NCBI RefSeq assembly: GCF_004794515.1
Contig: NZ_SSDF01000091.1
Coordinates: 62,001 to 126,000 of the forward strand
Source of the DNA: Microbacterium sp. A20
Lineage (GTDB): Bacteria > Actinomycetota > Actinomycetes > Actinomycetales > Microbacteriaceae
DNA: 64,000 nucleotides
Reading direction: 5' to 3'
The notes below the pieces were generated by a model, which saw only the letters and a program-made list of their open reading frames with translations, was not told the origin of the DNA and did no database searches. Made by a program: the position numbers and the translations under genes. Positions 57,143 to 64,000 of this stretch are shown piece after piece; positions within the stretch are counted from its first letter, which is position 1, and the number at the start of each line of letters is the position of its first letter.

Positions 57143-58398
57143 GTGATGTCGCCCTGACGGCGGCGCAGCAGACGGCGGTCCAGCGACGCACCGTGCTGGT
57201 GCTGTCGTTCGGGCAGGTTCTCGGCGGCATCGCCTTCGGGGCCACGGTCTCACTCGGCGCGCTCCTGGCCGCGGACATCTCGGGGAACGATGCCCTTTCC
57301 GGCCTGGCGACGGCGTCGGTCACGCTGGGGGCGGCGGCGTGCGCGATCCCGCTCGCACGGCTCGCTGCGCGCGTCGGACGTCGGCGCGCGCTCACCCTCG
57401 GCAATCTCTTCGCGCTGGTCGGCATCGCCGTCGTCATCCTCGCCGCTTCCCTGCGCGTCTTCCCCCTGCTGCTCGCCGGCATCCTGATGATCGGCGCCGG
57501 AAATGCGGGCAACCTACAGTCCCGATTCGCGGCGACCGACCTGGCAGCTCCGCAGCACCGGGGCCGTGATCTCTCGATCGTCGTCTGGTCGACGACCATC
57601 GGCGGCGTCGCCGGGCCTCTGCTCCTCGGACCCGGAGAGATCGTGGGGCAGGCGGTGGGCATGCCGCCGCAGACCGGCTCCTATCTCTTCTCGTTCGTCG
57701 CGCAGTGCGCGGCTCTGGTGCTGTACATCGTCGCGCTCCGACCGGATCCGCTGCTGGCAGCGCAGCGCCTCGCCAAGGTGGCCGCGGCGACGACCGGAGC
57801 GGTGGTGCTCGACCGTCCTCGCGTGGCCCGCTACGCGATCTTCGCGGTCGCCGGATCCCACGTGGTGATGGCATCCGTGATGGCGATGACGCCGGTGCAC
57901 CTGTCGCACATGGCGCACGGTGCGCACGGCATGGCGGCCACCCCGGCGGATGTGTCCGCGCTCGTGGGGATCACGATCGCCCTGCATGTCGGAGGCATGT
58001 ATGCCCTGTCGCCGGTGTTCGGCGTGCTGGCCGACCGCTGGGGGCGGCTGCGCGTGGTGCTGCTGGGGCAGGCGCTGCTCGCCGGCGCACTGGCTTTCGC
58101 GGTGTTCACCGGCACGGAGGCATGGGGCGTCATAGTCGCGCTCATCCTGCTGGGGCTGGGATGGAGTGCGGCGACGGTCGCCGGCGCCGCACTGCTCACC
58201 GAGGCTTCGGCGCCCGAGCTGCGCACCCGTCGGCAGGGGCGCAGTGACTCGCTGATGAGCCTGTCCGCGGCAGCAGGATCAGTGCTGGCAGGGGTCGTGC
58301 TGGCGAACTTCCAATATGCGGGGCTCGGCGTGGCGGCGTCCATTCTGGTCATCGCGATCGTCGCGCTTTCTCCGCTGGCCCGCTCCGGCACCCGATGA
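57139..58398 (+). CDS. MFS transporter
   Basis: A 419-residue 12-helix permease. LARLAARVGRRRALTLGNLFALVG is the motif-A loop; FGVLADRWGRLRVVLLGQ repeats it in the C-half. An unusual His/Ala/Met-rich loop, HLSHMAHGAHGMAAT, lies between helices 7 and 8 region and could bind metal. The ATG overlaps the FAH stop and its own stop overlaps the next gene, making a three-gene coupled operon. The substrate is unknown. Confidence 0.87.
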   Translation: MSDVALTAAQQTAVQRRTVLVLSFGQVLGGIAFGATVSLGALLAADISGNDALSGLATASVTLGAAACAIPLARLAARVGRRRALTLGNLFALVGIAVVILAASLRVFPLLLAGILMIGAGNAGNLQSRFAATDLAAPQHRGRDLSIVVWSTTIGGVAGPLLLGPGEIVGQAVGMPPQTGSYLFSFVAQCAALVLYIVALRPDPLLAAQRLAKVAAATTGAVVLDRPRVARYAIFAVAGSHVVMASVMAMTPVHLSHMAHGAHGMAATPADVSALVGITIALHVGGMYALSPVFGVLADRWGRLRVVLLGQALLAGALAFAVFTGTEAWGVIVALILLGLGWSAATVAGAALLTEASAPELRTRRQGRSDSLMSLSAAAGSVLAGVVLANFQYAGLGVAASILVIAIVALSPLARSGTR

Positions 58399-59159
58399 AG
58401 GACTGGGTCGGAGTCGGCGAGGCCTTCTCCGCCTCGTACGCGGACCTCTGCGCGGGGACCTTCTCGACGATGCAACGCGCACTCGGCGCGCCCGCCGGCC
58501 GCAGCCTGCTCGATGTCGGTGCGGGCGACGGCAGGCTCGCTGCTGCCTGGGCAGATGCGGGCTGGATCGTCCGGTCGTGCGAGCCCGAGGCATCGATGCG
58601 TGCAGTGTCGCGGCGCCGCCATCCGCAGGTCGACACGGTCAGCGGGGCACTCCCGGATCTGCCGTTCGAGGACGGCGCGTTCGACGTGGTCGTCGCGAAC
58701 TTCGTCCTGAATCACGTCGCATCTCCGCGGAGATCGGCAGCCGGGCTGCGGCGCGTGAGCCGTGGCGCCGTGGTCGCGACGACGTGGACGCTCTCGCCGT
58801 CGTGGTTCTGGGCCGAGATCACGGAACGCGCCGGGGTGGAGCCGTTCGCCGGCGCGAAGCTCTCCGGCGCTGAGGACTTCGAGCGGACGGCAGACGGATT
58901 CGCGCGGATGCTGCGGGAGGCGGGCCTGGAGCGCGTCACCGTCGCCGAGCATGTTTGGACCTGGAACGCGGAGCCCGATGCGCTCTGGCTCTCGGTCGAA
59001 GGCGGAGTGGCCGGTGCGGGCGCTCTATACACCGGACTGAATGCGGGGGATCGTCGACGATTCCGCGCGGCGTTCGACCTCGTCATCGAGGAGCGGCGCA
59101 CGGGTGGTGTTCTGCCCCTCGAGCACCGGGCAGCGATAGCCGTGGCGACGGCCGGCTGA
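58395..59159 (+). CDS. class I SAM-dependent methyltransferase
   Basis: A 254-residue methyltransferase with the SAM motif SLLDVGAGDGRLAAAWADAG near residue 38, the acidic VRSCEPEASM, and LPFEDGAFDVVVANFVLNHV, typical of the UbiE/small-molecule group. The ATG overlaps the MFS stop (ATGA). The substrate is not predictable, but the coupling to an FAH-family enzyme and a carrier suggests a small organic compound. Confidence 0.87.
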   Translation: MKDWVGVGEAFSASYADLCAGTFSTMQRALGAPAGRSLLDVGAGDGRLAAAWADAGWIVRSCEPEASMRAVSRRRHPQVDTVSGALPDLPFEDGAFDVVVANFVLNHVASPRRSAAGLRRVSRGAVVATTWTLSPSWFWAEITERAGVEPFAGAKLSGAEDFERTADGFARMLREAGLERVTVAEHVWTWNAEPDALWLSVEGGVAGAGALYTGLNAGDRRRFRAAFDLVIEERRTGGVLPLEHRAAIAVATAG

Positions 59160-59212
59160 GCGCCCACCACCCGCCAGCGGAGACGACCCCGCCCCCGTAG
59201 AATCGAAGGGCT

Positions 59213-60718
59213 ATGGCTACCCCTCACCCCCTCACCACGACTGTCAGTGGTGCCGACGTCCGCGTCCGCTTCTGCCCATCGCCGACCGGACTGCCGCACG
59301 TCGGCATGGTCCGCACGGCGCTCTACAACTGGGCGTACGCACGCCACAACGGCGGGAAGATGGTGTTCCGCATCGAGGACACCGATGCCGCCCGCGACAG
59401 CGAGGAGAGCTTCCGTCAGCTCGTCGACGCGCTCACCTGGCTCAAGATCGACTGGGATGAGGGTGTCGAGGTGGGAGGGCCGCATGCTCCCTACCGGCAG
59501 TCCGAGCGCCACGACATCTACCGCGGCGTGATCGACAAGCTCATCGCCACCGGAGCGCTGTACGAGAGCTACTCCACCGCGGAGGAGATCGACGCCCGCA
59601 ACGAGGCCGCCGGCCGTGCCAAGCAGCTCGGTTACGACAACTTCGATCGCGACCTCACCGACGAGCAGAAGGCGGCGTTCCGCGCCGAGGGGCGTCAGCC
59701 CGCGCTGCGACTGCGCGTGCCGGACGAGGACCTCACCTACGTCGACCTCATCCGCGGCGAGGTCACCTTCCCCGCCGGTTCGTTCCCCGACTTCGTGGTC
59801 GTGCGACCGAACGGCGTGCCGCTGTACACGTTCGTGAACCCCGTCGACGACGCGCTCATGGGCATCACCCACGTGCTGCGCGGCGAGGATCTCATGCCCT
59901 CCACCGCACGCCAGCTCTCGCTGTATGCGGCGCTGATCGAGGCCGGTGTCACGACGTTCGTGCCGCGCTTCGCCCACATGCCGCTCGTGCTCGGTGAGAC
60001 CGGAAACAAGAAGCTCTCCAAGCGCGACCCGCAGGCCGACCTGTTCCTGCACCGCGACCGCGGTTTCATTCCGGAGGGGCTGCTCAACTACCTCGCGCTG
60101 CTCGGCTGGTCGATCGGCCCCGACCGCGACGTCTTCTCGCTGGACGAGTTCACGGCGGCATTCGACATCGTGAACGTGAACCCGAACCCGGCCCGCTTCG
60201 ACCAGAAGAAGGCCGAGTCGATCAACGGCGACCACATCCGGATGCTCGGGGAGAAGGACTTCGCCGAGCGCACGATCCCGTACCTCGCCGCAGCCGGCCT
60301 CTTCGACGAGCCCACGCACGAGCAGCTGGTGATAGCCTTCCGTGTGGCACCGCTCGTGCAGGAGCGCGTGCAACTGCTGGGCGAGGTCCCCGGCATGGTC
60401 GGCTTCCTGTTCGAGGACGAGGTGTCCTACGCCGAAGACGCCCTCAAGGGTCTGCCGGCGAATGCCGCCGAGGTTCTCGATGCGTGTGTCACCGCTCTCG
60501 AGCCGGTGGAGGAGTTCACGCCCGAGAAGATCCAGGAGGCGTTGGCGACCGCGCTCGTCGAGCAGCTCGAGCTCAAGCCGCGCGTCGCGTACGGTCCGCC
60601 CCGCGTCGCCATCACCGGCCGTCGGATCTCGCCGCCGCTGTTCGAATCGATGGAGCTGCTCGGCAAGGAGGAGTCGCTGCGTCGTCTGCGCTCTCTGTCG
60701 GCGTTCCTCGGAAGCTGA
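59213..60718 (+). CDS. gltX: glutamate-tRNA ligase
   Basis: GltX charges tRNA-Glu, and in species with GatCAB also tRNA-Gln with glutamate. The 501-residue class I synthetase has the HIGH-type motif [19 protein letters not shown], a [31 protein letters not shown] block (in parts), and the KMSKS-type KLSKRD. The C-terminal anticodon-binding domain is complete. TAGAAT ends 9 nt before the ATG. A tRNA-Gln gene lies 98 nt downstream. Confidence 0.96.
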   Translation: MATPHPLTTTVSGADVRVRFCPSPTGLPHVGMVRTALYNWAYARHNGGKMVFRIEDTDAARDSEESFRQLVDALTWLKIDWDEGVEVGGPHAPYRQSERHDIYRGVIDKLIATGALYESYSTAEEIDARNEAAGRAKQLGYDNFDRDLTDEQKAAFRAEGRQPALRLRVPDEDLTYVDLIRGEVTFPAGSFPDFVVVRPNGVPLYTFVNPVDDALMGITHVLRGEDLMPSTARQLSLYAALIEAGVTTFVPRFAHMPLVLGETGNKKLSKRDPQADLFLHRDRGFIPEGLLNYLALLGWSIGPDRDVFSLDEFTAAFDIVNVNPNPARFDQKKAESINGDHIRMLGEKDFAERTIPYLAAAGLFDEPTHEQLVIAFRVAPLVQERVQLLGEVPGMVGFLFEDEVSYAEDALKGLPANAAEVLDACVTALEPVEEFTPEKIQEALATALVEQLELKPRVAYGPPRVAITGRRISPPLFESMELLGKEESLRRLRSLSAFLGS

Positions 60719-60816
60719 GCGCGACGCGCCCGAGCGGCAGCAGACGCCGGTGGTTTTGGTGTTCGGCCGCCGCTCGGGTAGGCTTGATTCTCGGTGCGAG
60801 GCTCCGGTTTCGCCCT

Positions 60817-60888
60817 TGGGGTATGGTGTAATTGGCAACACGACGGTTTCTGGTTCCGTTATTCTTGGTTCGAGTCCAGGTACCCCAG
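60817..60888 (+). tRNA. tRNA-Gln (CTG)
   Basis: A 72-nt cloverleaf: acceptor TGGGGTA with TACCCCA and discriminator G, D-arm region TGGTGTAATTGGCAACA, anticodon loop TTCTGGT (anticodon CTG), T-arm CTTGGTTCGAGTCCAGG. The last anticodon-stem pair is T-T. CCA is not fully encoded. This matches actinobacterial tRNA-Gln(CTG) closely. Confidence 0.94.
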
Positions 60889-60891
60889 CAA

Positions 60892-60924
60892 GACGAAAAC
60901 CCCCGCTCAGGCGGGGGTTTCGTC
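60892..60924 (+). terminator. terminator behind tRNA-Gln
   Basis: A 14-bp stem with one bulged A (60892-60906 with 60911-60924), loop TCAG, followed by GTTTCC. It starts 4 nt after the tRNA. Confidence 0.82.
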
Positions 60925-61118
60925 GTTTCCGGAGGACGGTTCTCTTGGCGCGGGGCGGCGTCACATGAGCAGCTGCAGCGGTTCTTCGATCATGCGGGCG
61001 CAGGAACTGGGCGCCGAGGGCTCCGTCGATGCCGTGGCGAGCAGCCGTTTCGGCGGAGGACGTTGACGCCCTGGTCGGCGATGTCCCCGGCATCCGGAAG
61101 AATGTCGAGGTGATCGGA

Positions 61119-62393
61119 ATGAAGAGCTTCTGGAGCGCCTTGCCCACCGAGGGGCGGTGGCTGCTGTCGACCGCGGCGATCCAGACGCTCGGACGCGGGA
61201 TGACGCTGCCGTTCACCATCATCTACTTCCACGAGGTACGCGGCTTCGATCTCGGAGTCTCGGGTGCGCTGATGAGTCTCATCGCGATCACCGGCCTCAT
61301 CGTGACGGGCCCCGGTGGAACACTCATCGACCGGTTCGGTGCACGTCGCGTCTTGGTCGTGGGCCTCCTGTCGATGATCGCCGGCTGCACGCTGCTGGCG
61401 TATGCGACCCATCCGGTCGTCGCCGCCGTCGCGGTGATGCTCATCGGAGTGAATTTCGGGGTCTCATGGCCCGGATTCAATGCCCTCATCGCCTCCGTGG
61501 TCGACGGAGAGGTGCGCCAACAATACTTCGGAGTCAACTTCGCGCTCGTCAATCTGGGTATCGGCGTGGGCGGGATCATCGGCGGCTTCTTCGTCGACGT
61601 CACCGACCCTTCGACGTTCACGACGATCTTCCTGGTCGATGCCGCGACCAGCTTGATCCCCCTCGCGCTGCTGCTAGGACCGCTGCGGCGCGTGCGGACA
61701 CAGCATGAGGCCGAGGTCGGCGCGCCCCCGGTCGGCGGCTATCGCGAGATCCTGCGCCGACCTGCTGTCCTGTGGCTCACGCTTCTCACGTTCCTCGCGA
61801 TCTTCATCGGCTACGGGCAGATGGAGGCCGGGCTGCCCGCGTTCGCCCGACAGGTCTCGGAAGTCTCGACCCAGGTCGTGGGTCTGGCCTTCGCCGTGAA
61901 CACCGCGGTGATCGTGCTGTTGCAGTTCGCCGTTCTCGCACTCATCTCCGGCAAGAGACGCACCAGGGTCATGCAGTTCATGGCGCTCGTCTGGGCGCTG
62001 TCTTGGGTGGTGCTGGGCGCCACGGGGTTTCTCCCCGGCTCACTCGCGGCGGCGATCGGTGTGATCGCCTTCATGGGCATCTTCGCGTTCGTCGAGACGA
62101 TGATGCAGCCCACGATCCCCGCCATCTACAACGATCTCGCCTCGGACCGCACGCGGGGCCGGTACAACGCCATCAACTCCGCTGCCTTCCAAGCGGGTGC
62201 CATCTCGGGTCCGCTCGTCGCCGGTGTGATGCTCGGCGGCGGCCTGGACGAGTGGTTCATCGGCGTGATGATCGCGGGGAGCCTCGCGATCGGAGTGCTG
62301 GCGCTCGTGCTCGAGCGATCCGTCACTCCTGCGGCGAACGGTGTATCCGTCACCGACGCCGCGGCCGAAGATTCATCGTCAGTTCGCTCCTGA
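61119..62393 (+). CDS. MFS transporter
   Basis: A 424-residue 12-helix permease. TLIDRFGARRVLVVGLLSMIAG is motif A; ASDRTRGRYNAINSAAFQAG in the C-half resembles the repeat of MdtH/YfkL-type drug carriers. The ATG at 61119 begins MKSFWSALPTEGRW; an in-frame ATG at 61029 adds 30 residues without membrane character and is less likely. The 194 nt before it, behind the tRNA terminator, show no other feature. Substrate unknown. Confidence 0.86.
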   Translation: MKSFWSALPTEGRWLLSTAAIQTLGRGMTLPFTIIYFHEVRGFDLGVSGALMSLIAITGLIVTGPGGTLIDRFGARRVLVVGLLSMIAGCTLLAYATHPVVAAVAVMLIGVNFGVSWPGFNALIASVVDGEVRQQYFGVNFALVNLGIGVGGIIGGFFVDVTDPSTFTTIFLVDAATSLIPLALLLGPLRRVRTQHEAEVGAPPVGGYREILRRPAVLWLTLLTFLAIFIGYGQMEAGLPAFARQVSEVSTQVVGLAFAVNTAVIVLLQFAVLALISGKRRTRVMQFMALVWALSWVVLGATGFLPGSLAAAIGVIAFMGIFAFVETMMQPTIPAIYNDLASDRTRGRYNAINSAAFQAGAISGPLVAGVMLGGGLDEWFIGVMIAGSLAIGVLALVLERSVTPAANGVSVTDAAAEDSSSVRS

Positions 62394-62518
62394 CGATGCC
62401 GATCGCCGCGTTCAGCCCCGATATCGGATAGCACGGCGGGGCGTGCGACGCCACTCCCTACCGCTGTCTTGCCGGGACCTGCATCCTCGACGGAGACGAG
62501 ATCAGGGGAGGAACACGG

Positions 62519-63532
62519 ATGGCCAGACTGGTTCGAGTCGCACCGGATGAGGATCCGGGGTTCCGGCGGGTTCGCTCGGGGTCGGGCTTCCGCTATGTCG
62601 ACCCCGCAGGCGAGACCGCACCCGAGGCGGACCGCGAACGCATCAGCGATCTGGTCATCCCGCCCGCGTGGCACGACGTGTGGATCGCGGCGGACCCGCT
62701 CGCGCACATCCAGGCGGTGGGGATCGACGGCGCGGGGCGCAAGCAGTACCTGTATCACCCGCTGTGGCGCGTGAGTCGTGACCGTCGCAAGTTCGTGCGG
62801 GCGCTCGACCTCGCCGCCGCGCTTCCCAGCGCCAGAGCTCAGGTTACGAGGGCGCTCAAGGAGGAGGGACAGACCAAGGAGCGCGCTCTGGCGATCGCCT
62901 TCCGCCTGCTCGACGACGCGGCGCTCCGCATCGGCTCCGAGCGATACCTCGTGCGGCACGGCAGCCGTGGGCTCACGACGCTCCGCCGGCGCGACGTGCG
63001 CGTGTCCGGCAGCGACGTGGCGTTGTCCTTCCCCGCGAAGAGCGGCCGAACCGCCTCGATCGAGATCACCGACGAATCCCTCGCCGATGCGCTGACCGAT
63101 TTCGCGGCGGGGAAGTCGGCGGCTTTCCTACTGGCCTATCGACGCGGTCGCCGCCGCGTGCGCATCACTCCGGCCGAGGTCAACTCGTATCTTCGCGAGG
63201 TGACGGGGGCGTCTTTCACCGCCAAGGACTTCCGGACCCTGCACGGAACCGTCATCGCAGCCGATGCACTGGCGCGGATCGGCGAGCTCGACCGGCGCAA
63301 GGATCGGGACCAGGCTGAGCGGCTCGCCGTGCAGGCAGCTGCGACCGCGCTCGGGAACACGACCGCCGTCGCGCGCGGCAGCTACATCGATCCACGGGTC
63401 TTCCGCCAGTACGCACGCGGACGCACGCTGGACCTTTCGGTGACGCCGGAGACGGCCATCCGACGGCTCCTGGGTGGACCGGAGATCTCGAAGAAGGTCA
63501 CCCGGCGAGCTGCAGCCAGACGACCGCGATGA
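62519..63532 (+). CDS. DNA topoisomerase IB (poxvirus-like)
   Basis: A 337-residue type IB topoisomerase that relaxes supercoils through a 3'-phosphotyrosine. The N-terminal DNA-binding domain has GFRRVRSGSGFRYVDPAG and IQAVGIDGAGRKQYLYHP; the catalytic part holds RDRRKF, RIGSERYLVRHGSRGLTTL, KDFRTLHGT (arginine and histidine of the active site), and the tyrosine in ARGSYIDPRVF. GGGGAGGA precedes the ATG. Its end overlaps the convergent next gene by 35 nt. Confidence 0.93.
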   Translation: MARLVRVAPDEDPGFRRVRSGSGFRYVDPAGETAPEADRERISDLVIPPAWHDVWIAADPLAHIQAVGIDGAGRKQYLYHPLWRVSRDRRKFVRALDLAAALPSARAQVTRALKEEGQTKERALAIAFRLLDDAALRIGSERYLVRHGSRGLTTLRRRDVRVSGSDVALSFPAKSGRTASIEITDESLADALTDFAAGKSAAFLLAYRRGRRRVRITPAEVNSYLREVTGASFTAKDFRTLHGTVIAADALARIGELDRRKDRDQAERLAVQAAATALGNTTAVARGSYIDPRVFRQYARGRTLDLSVTPETAIRRLLGGPEISKKVTRRAAARRPR

Positions 63533-63968
63533 GCATCGGGATGAGTGGCGTGACCACCGCGGCGATCACCGGCCACCACCCCACGCGGGTGTCCACGGTC
63601 CGGGCGCGCTCGGTGAGGGTGTCGCCTTCGCGGCGGTAGGACTGCGGATCGAGAGGTTCAGCGGCCCCATCGCGGTACAGCAGCGTCCGCCGTCCGAACC
63701 GATCGTGCAGCGCGGCGATCACGGTGAGGAACCTGCGGAGCTCGATCTCATCCGTGAGATCGACCGCGGGAAGGTACAGGTGCAGCGTGCGGTCGACGAT
63801 CTCCAGATCGAGGTCGGCGCTCTCATCGAGGAGGATCGCCATCAGGTCGGGGGTGAGCACATAAAGCGCGTCGGTCTCATAGCCGTGCGGGACGGACACC
63901 TCGAACACGTCGCTGAAGTCGCCCTCCAGCCGCAGCTGCGAGCGGCCGGTCGGACGCCGCGGAAGCAC
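63498..63968 (-). CDS. hypothetical protein with C-terminal membrane helix (5' end may lie beyond the window)
   Basis: From GTG at 63968 the frame gives 156 residues, but no stop codon occurs upstream before the window edge at 64000, so the protein may be longer. A soluble alpha/beta domain (about 10-105, with GDFSDVFEVSVPHGYETDALYVLTPDL in parts and VIAALHDRFGRRTLLYRDG) is followed by one C-terminal membrane helix (about 128-154), suggesting tail anchoring. Family not recognised. The tail overlaps the topoisomerase gene by 35 nt. Confidence 0.7.
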   Translation of the reverse strand: MLPRRPTGRSQLRLEGDFSDVFEVSVPHGYETDALYVLTPDLMAILLDESADLDLEIVDRTLHLYLPAVDLTDEIELRRFLTVIAALHDRFGRRTLLYRDGAAEPLDPQSYRREGDTLTERARTVDTRVGWWPVIAAVVTPLIPMLIAVVWLQLAG

Positions 63969-64000
63969 GCTGAGCGCTCCGCCTCCCCGTCGCGAACGGA

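Noticed and set aside
61455..61475. Extra copy of the GGGGTCTC motif inside the last MFS gene, and a GAGACCCC hit near 33035
   Set aside because: Single short matches within coding regions, without a second copy or inverted partner; expected by chance.

Overview
The window is a contiguous, gene-dense piece of chromosome from a high-GC actinobacterium, most likely Microbacteriaceae and close to Microbacterium. This rests on the conserved order ftsK-pgsA-cinA-clgR-DUF3046-recA-recX-miaB-miaA-dapF-hflX, GC-biased third codon positions, frequent GTG/TTG starts and ATGA/GTGA gene overlaps, a tmRNA tag ending in ALAA, and a LexA box of actinobacterial type upstream of recA. No prophage, transposase, IS element, rRNA operon or CRISPR array was seen. 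No gap between annotated features exceeds about 300 bases.

Layout. 1-16.3 kb is housekeeping on the + strand: thymidylate and folate metabolism (thyA end, folA), lysine/cell-wall synthesis (dapA, dapF), RNase J, the DNA translocase FtsK, phospholipid synthesis (pgsA), proteolysis control (clgR), recombination (recA/recX) and tRNA modification (miaB/miaA). 16.3-25.1 kb holds a methyltransferase, hflX, a SIMPL protein, tmRNA (ssrA), a Tat-exported small protein, a CtpE-like P-type ATPase with an extra membrane domain, a lipoprotein, a HisN-type phosphatase and tRNA-Lys. 25.3-35.8 kb is more accessory: a sortase-anchored surface protein, a tRNA-editing deacylase, a MarR/MFS pair, an IclR-controlled CoA-transferase/thiolase operon, an aminotransferase and another MFS carrier. 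35.8-43.4 kb carries trehalose synthesis (otsA/otsB) and the ilvD-ilvB-ilvN-ilvC branched-chain amino-acid cluster. 43.4-46.9 kb is a divergent FAD/Fe-S D-lactate-dehydrogenase-like gene and its GntR/FCD regulator, with an LldR-like operator between them. 46.9-55.0 kb has small membrane proteins, serA, a TetR/MFS drug-efflux pair, leuB and ilvE. 55.0-56.35 kb is the most unusual segment: an AbiEi/DUF559-like gene with repeat arrays on both sides, built around CGAGACCCCG. 56.4-64 kb has an FAH-family hydrolase, two MFS carriers, a methyltransferase, gltX, tRNA-Gln, topoisomerase IB and a membrane protein running to the window edge.

A recurrent feature is promoter geometry: sixteen genes have a TAnnnT hexamer ending 6-7 nt before the start codon. 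This is the pattern expected of leaderless transcripts, and it helps decide starts for ftsK, hisN and the P-type ATPase. The best candidates for something undescribed are the repeat-flanked AbiEi/DUF559-like locus, the leaderless architecture, the altered P-type ATPase, the surface protein with two overlapping-type sortase signals, and a terminator-like hairpin inside the recX reading frame.
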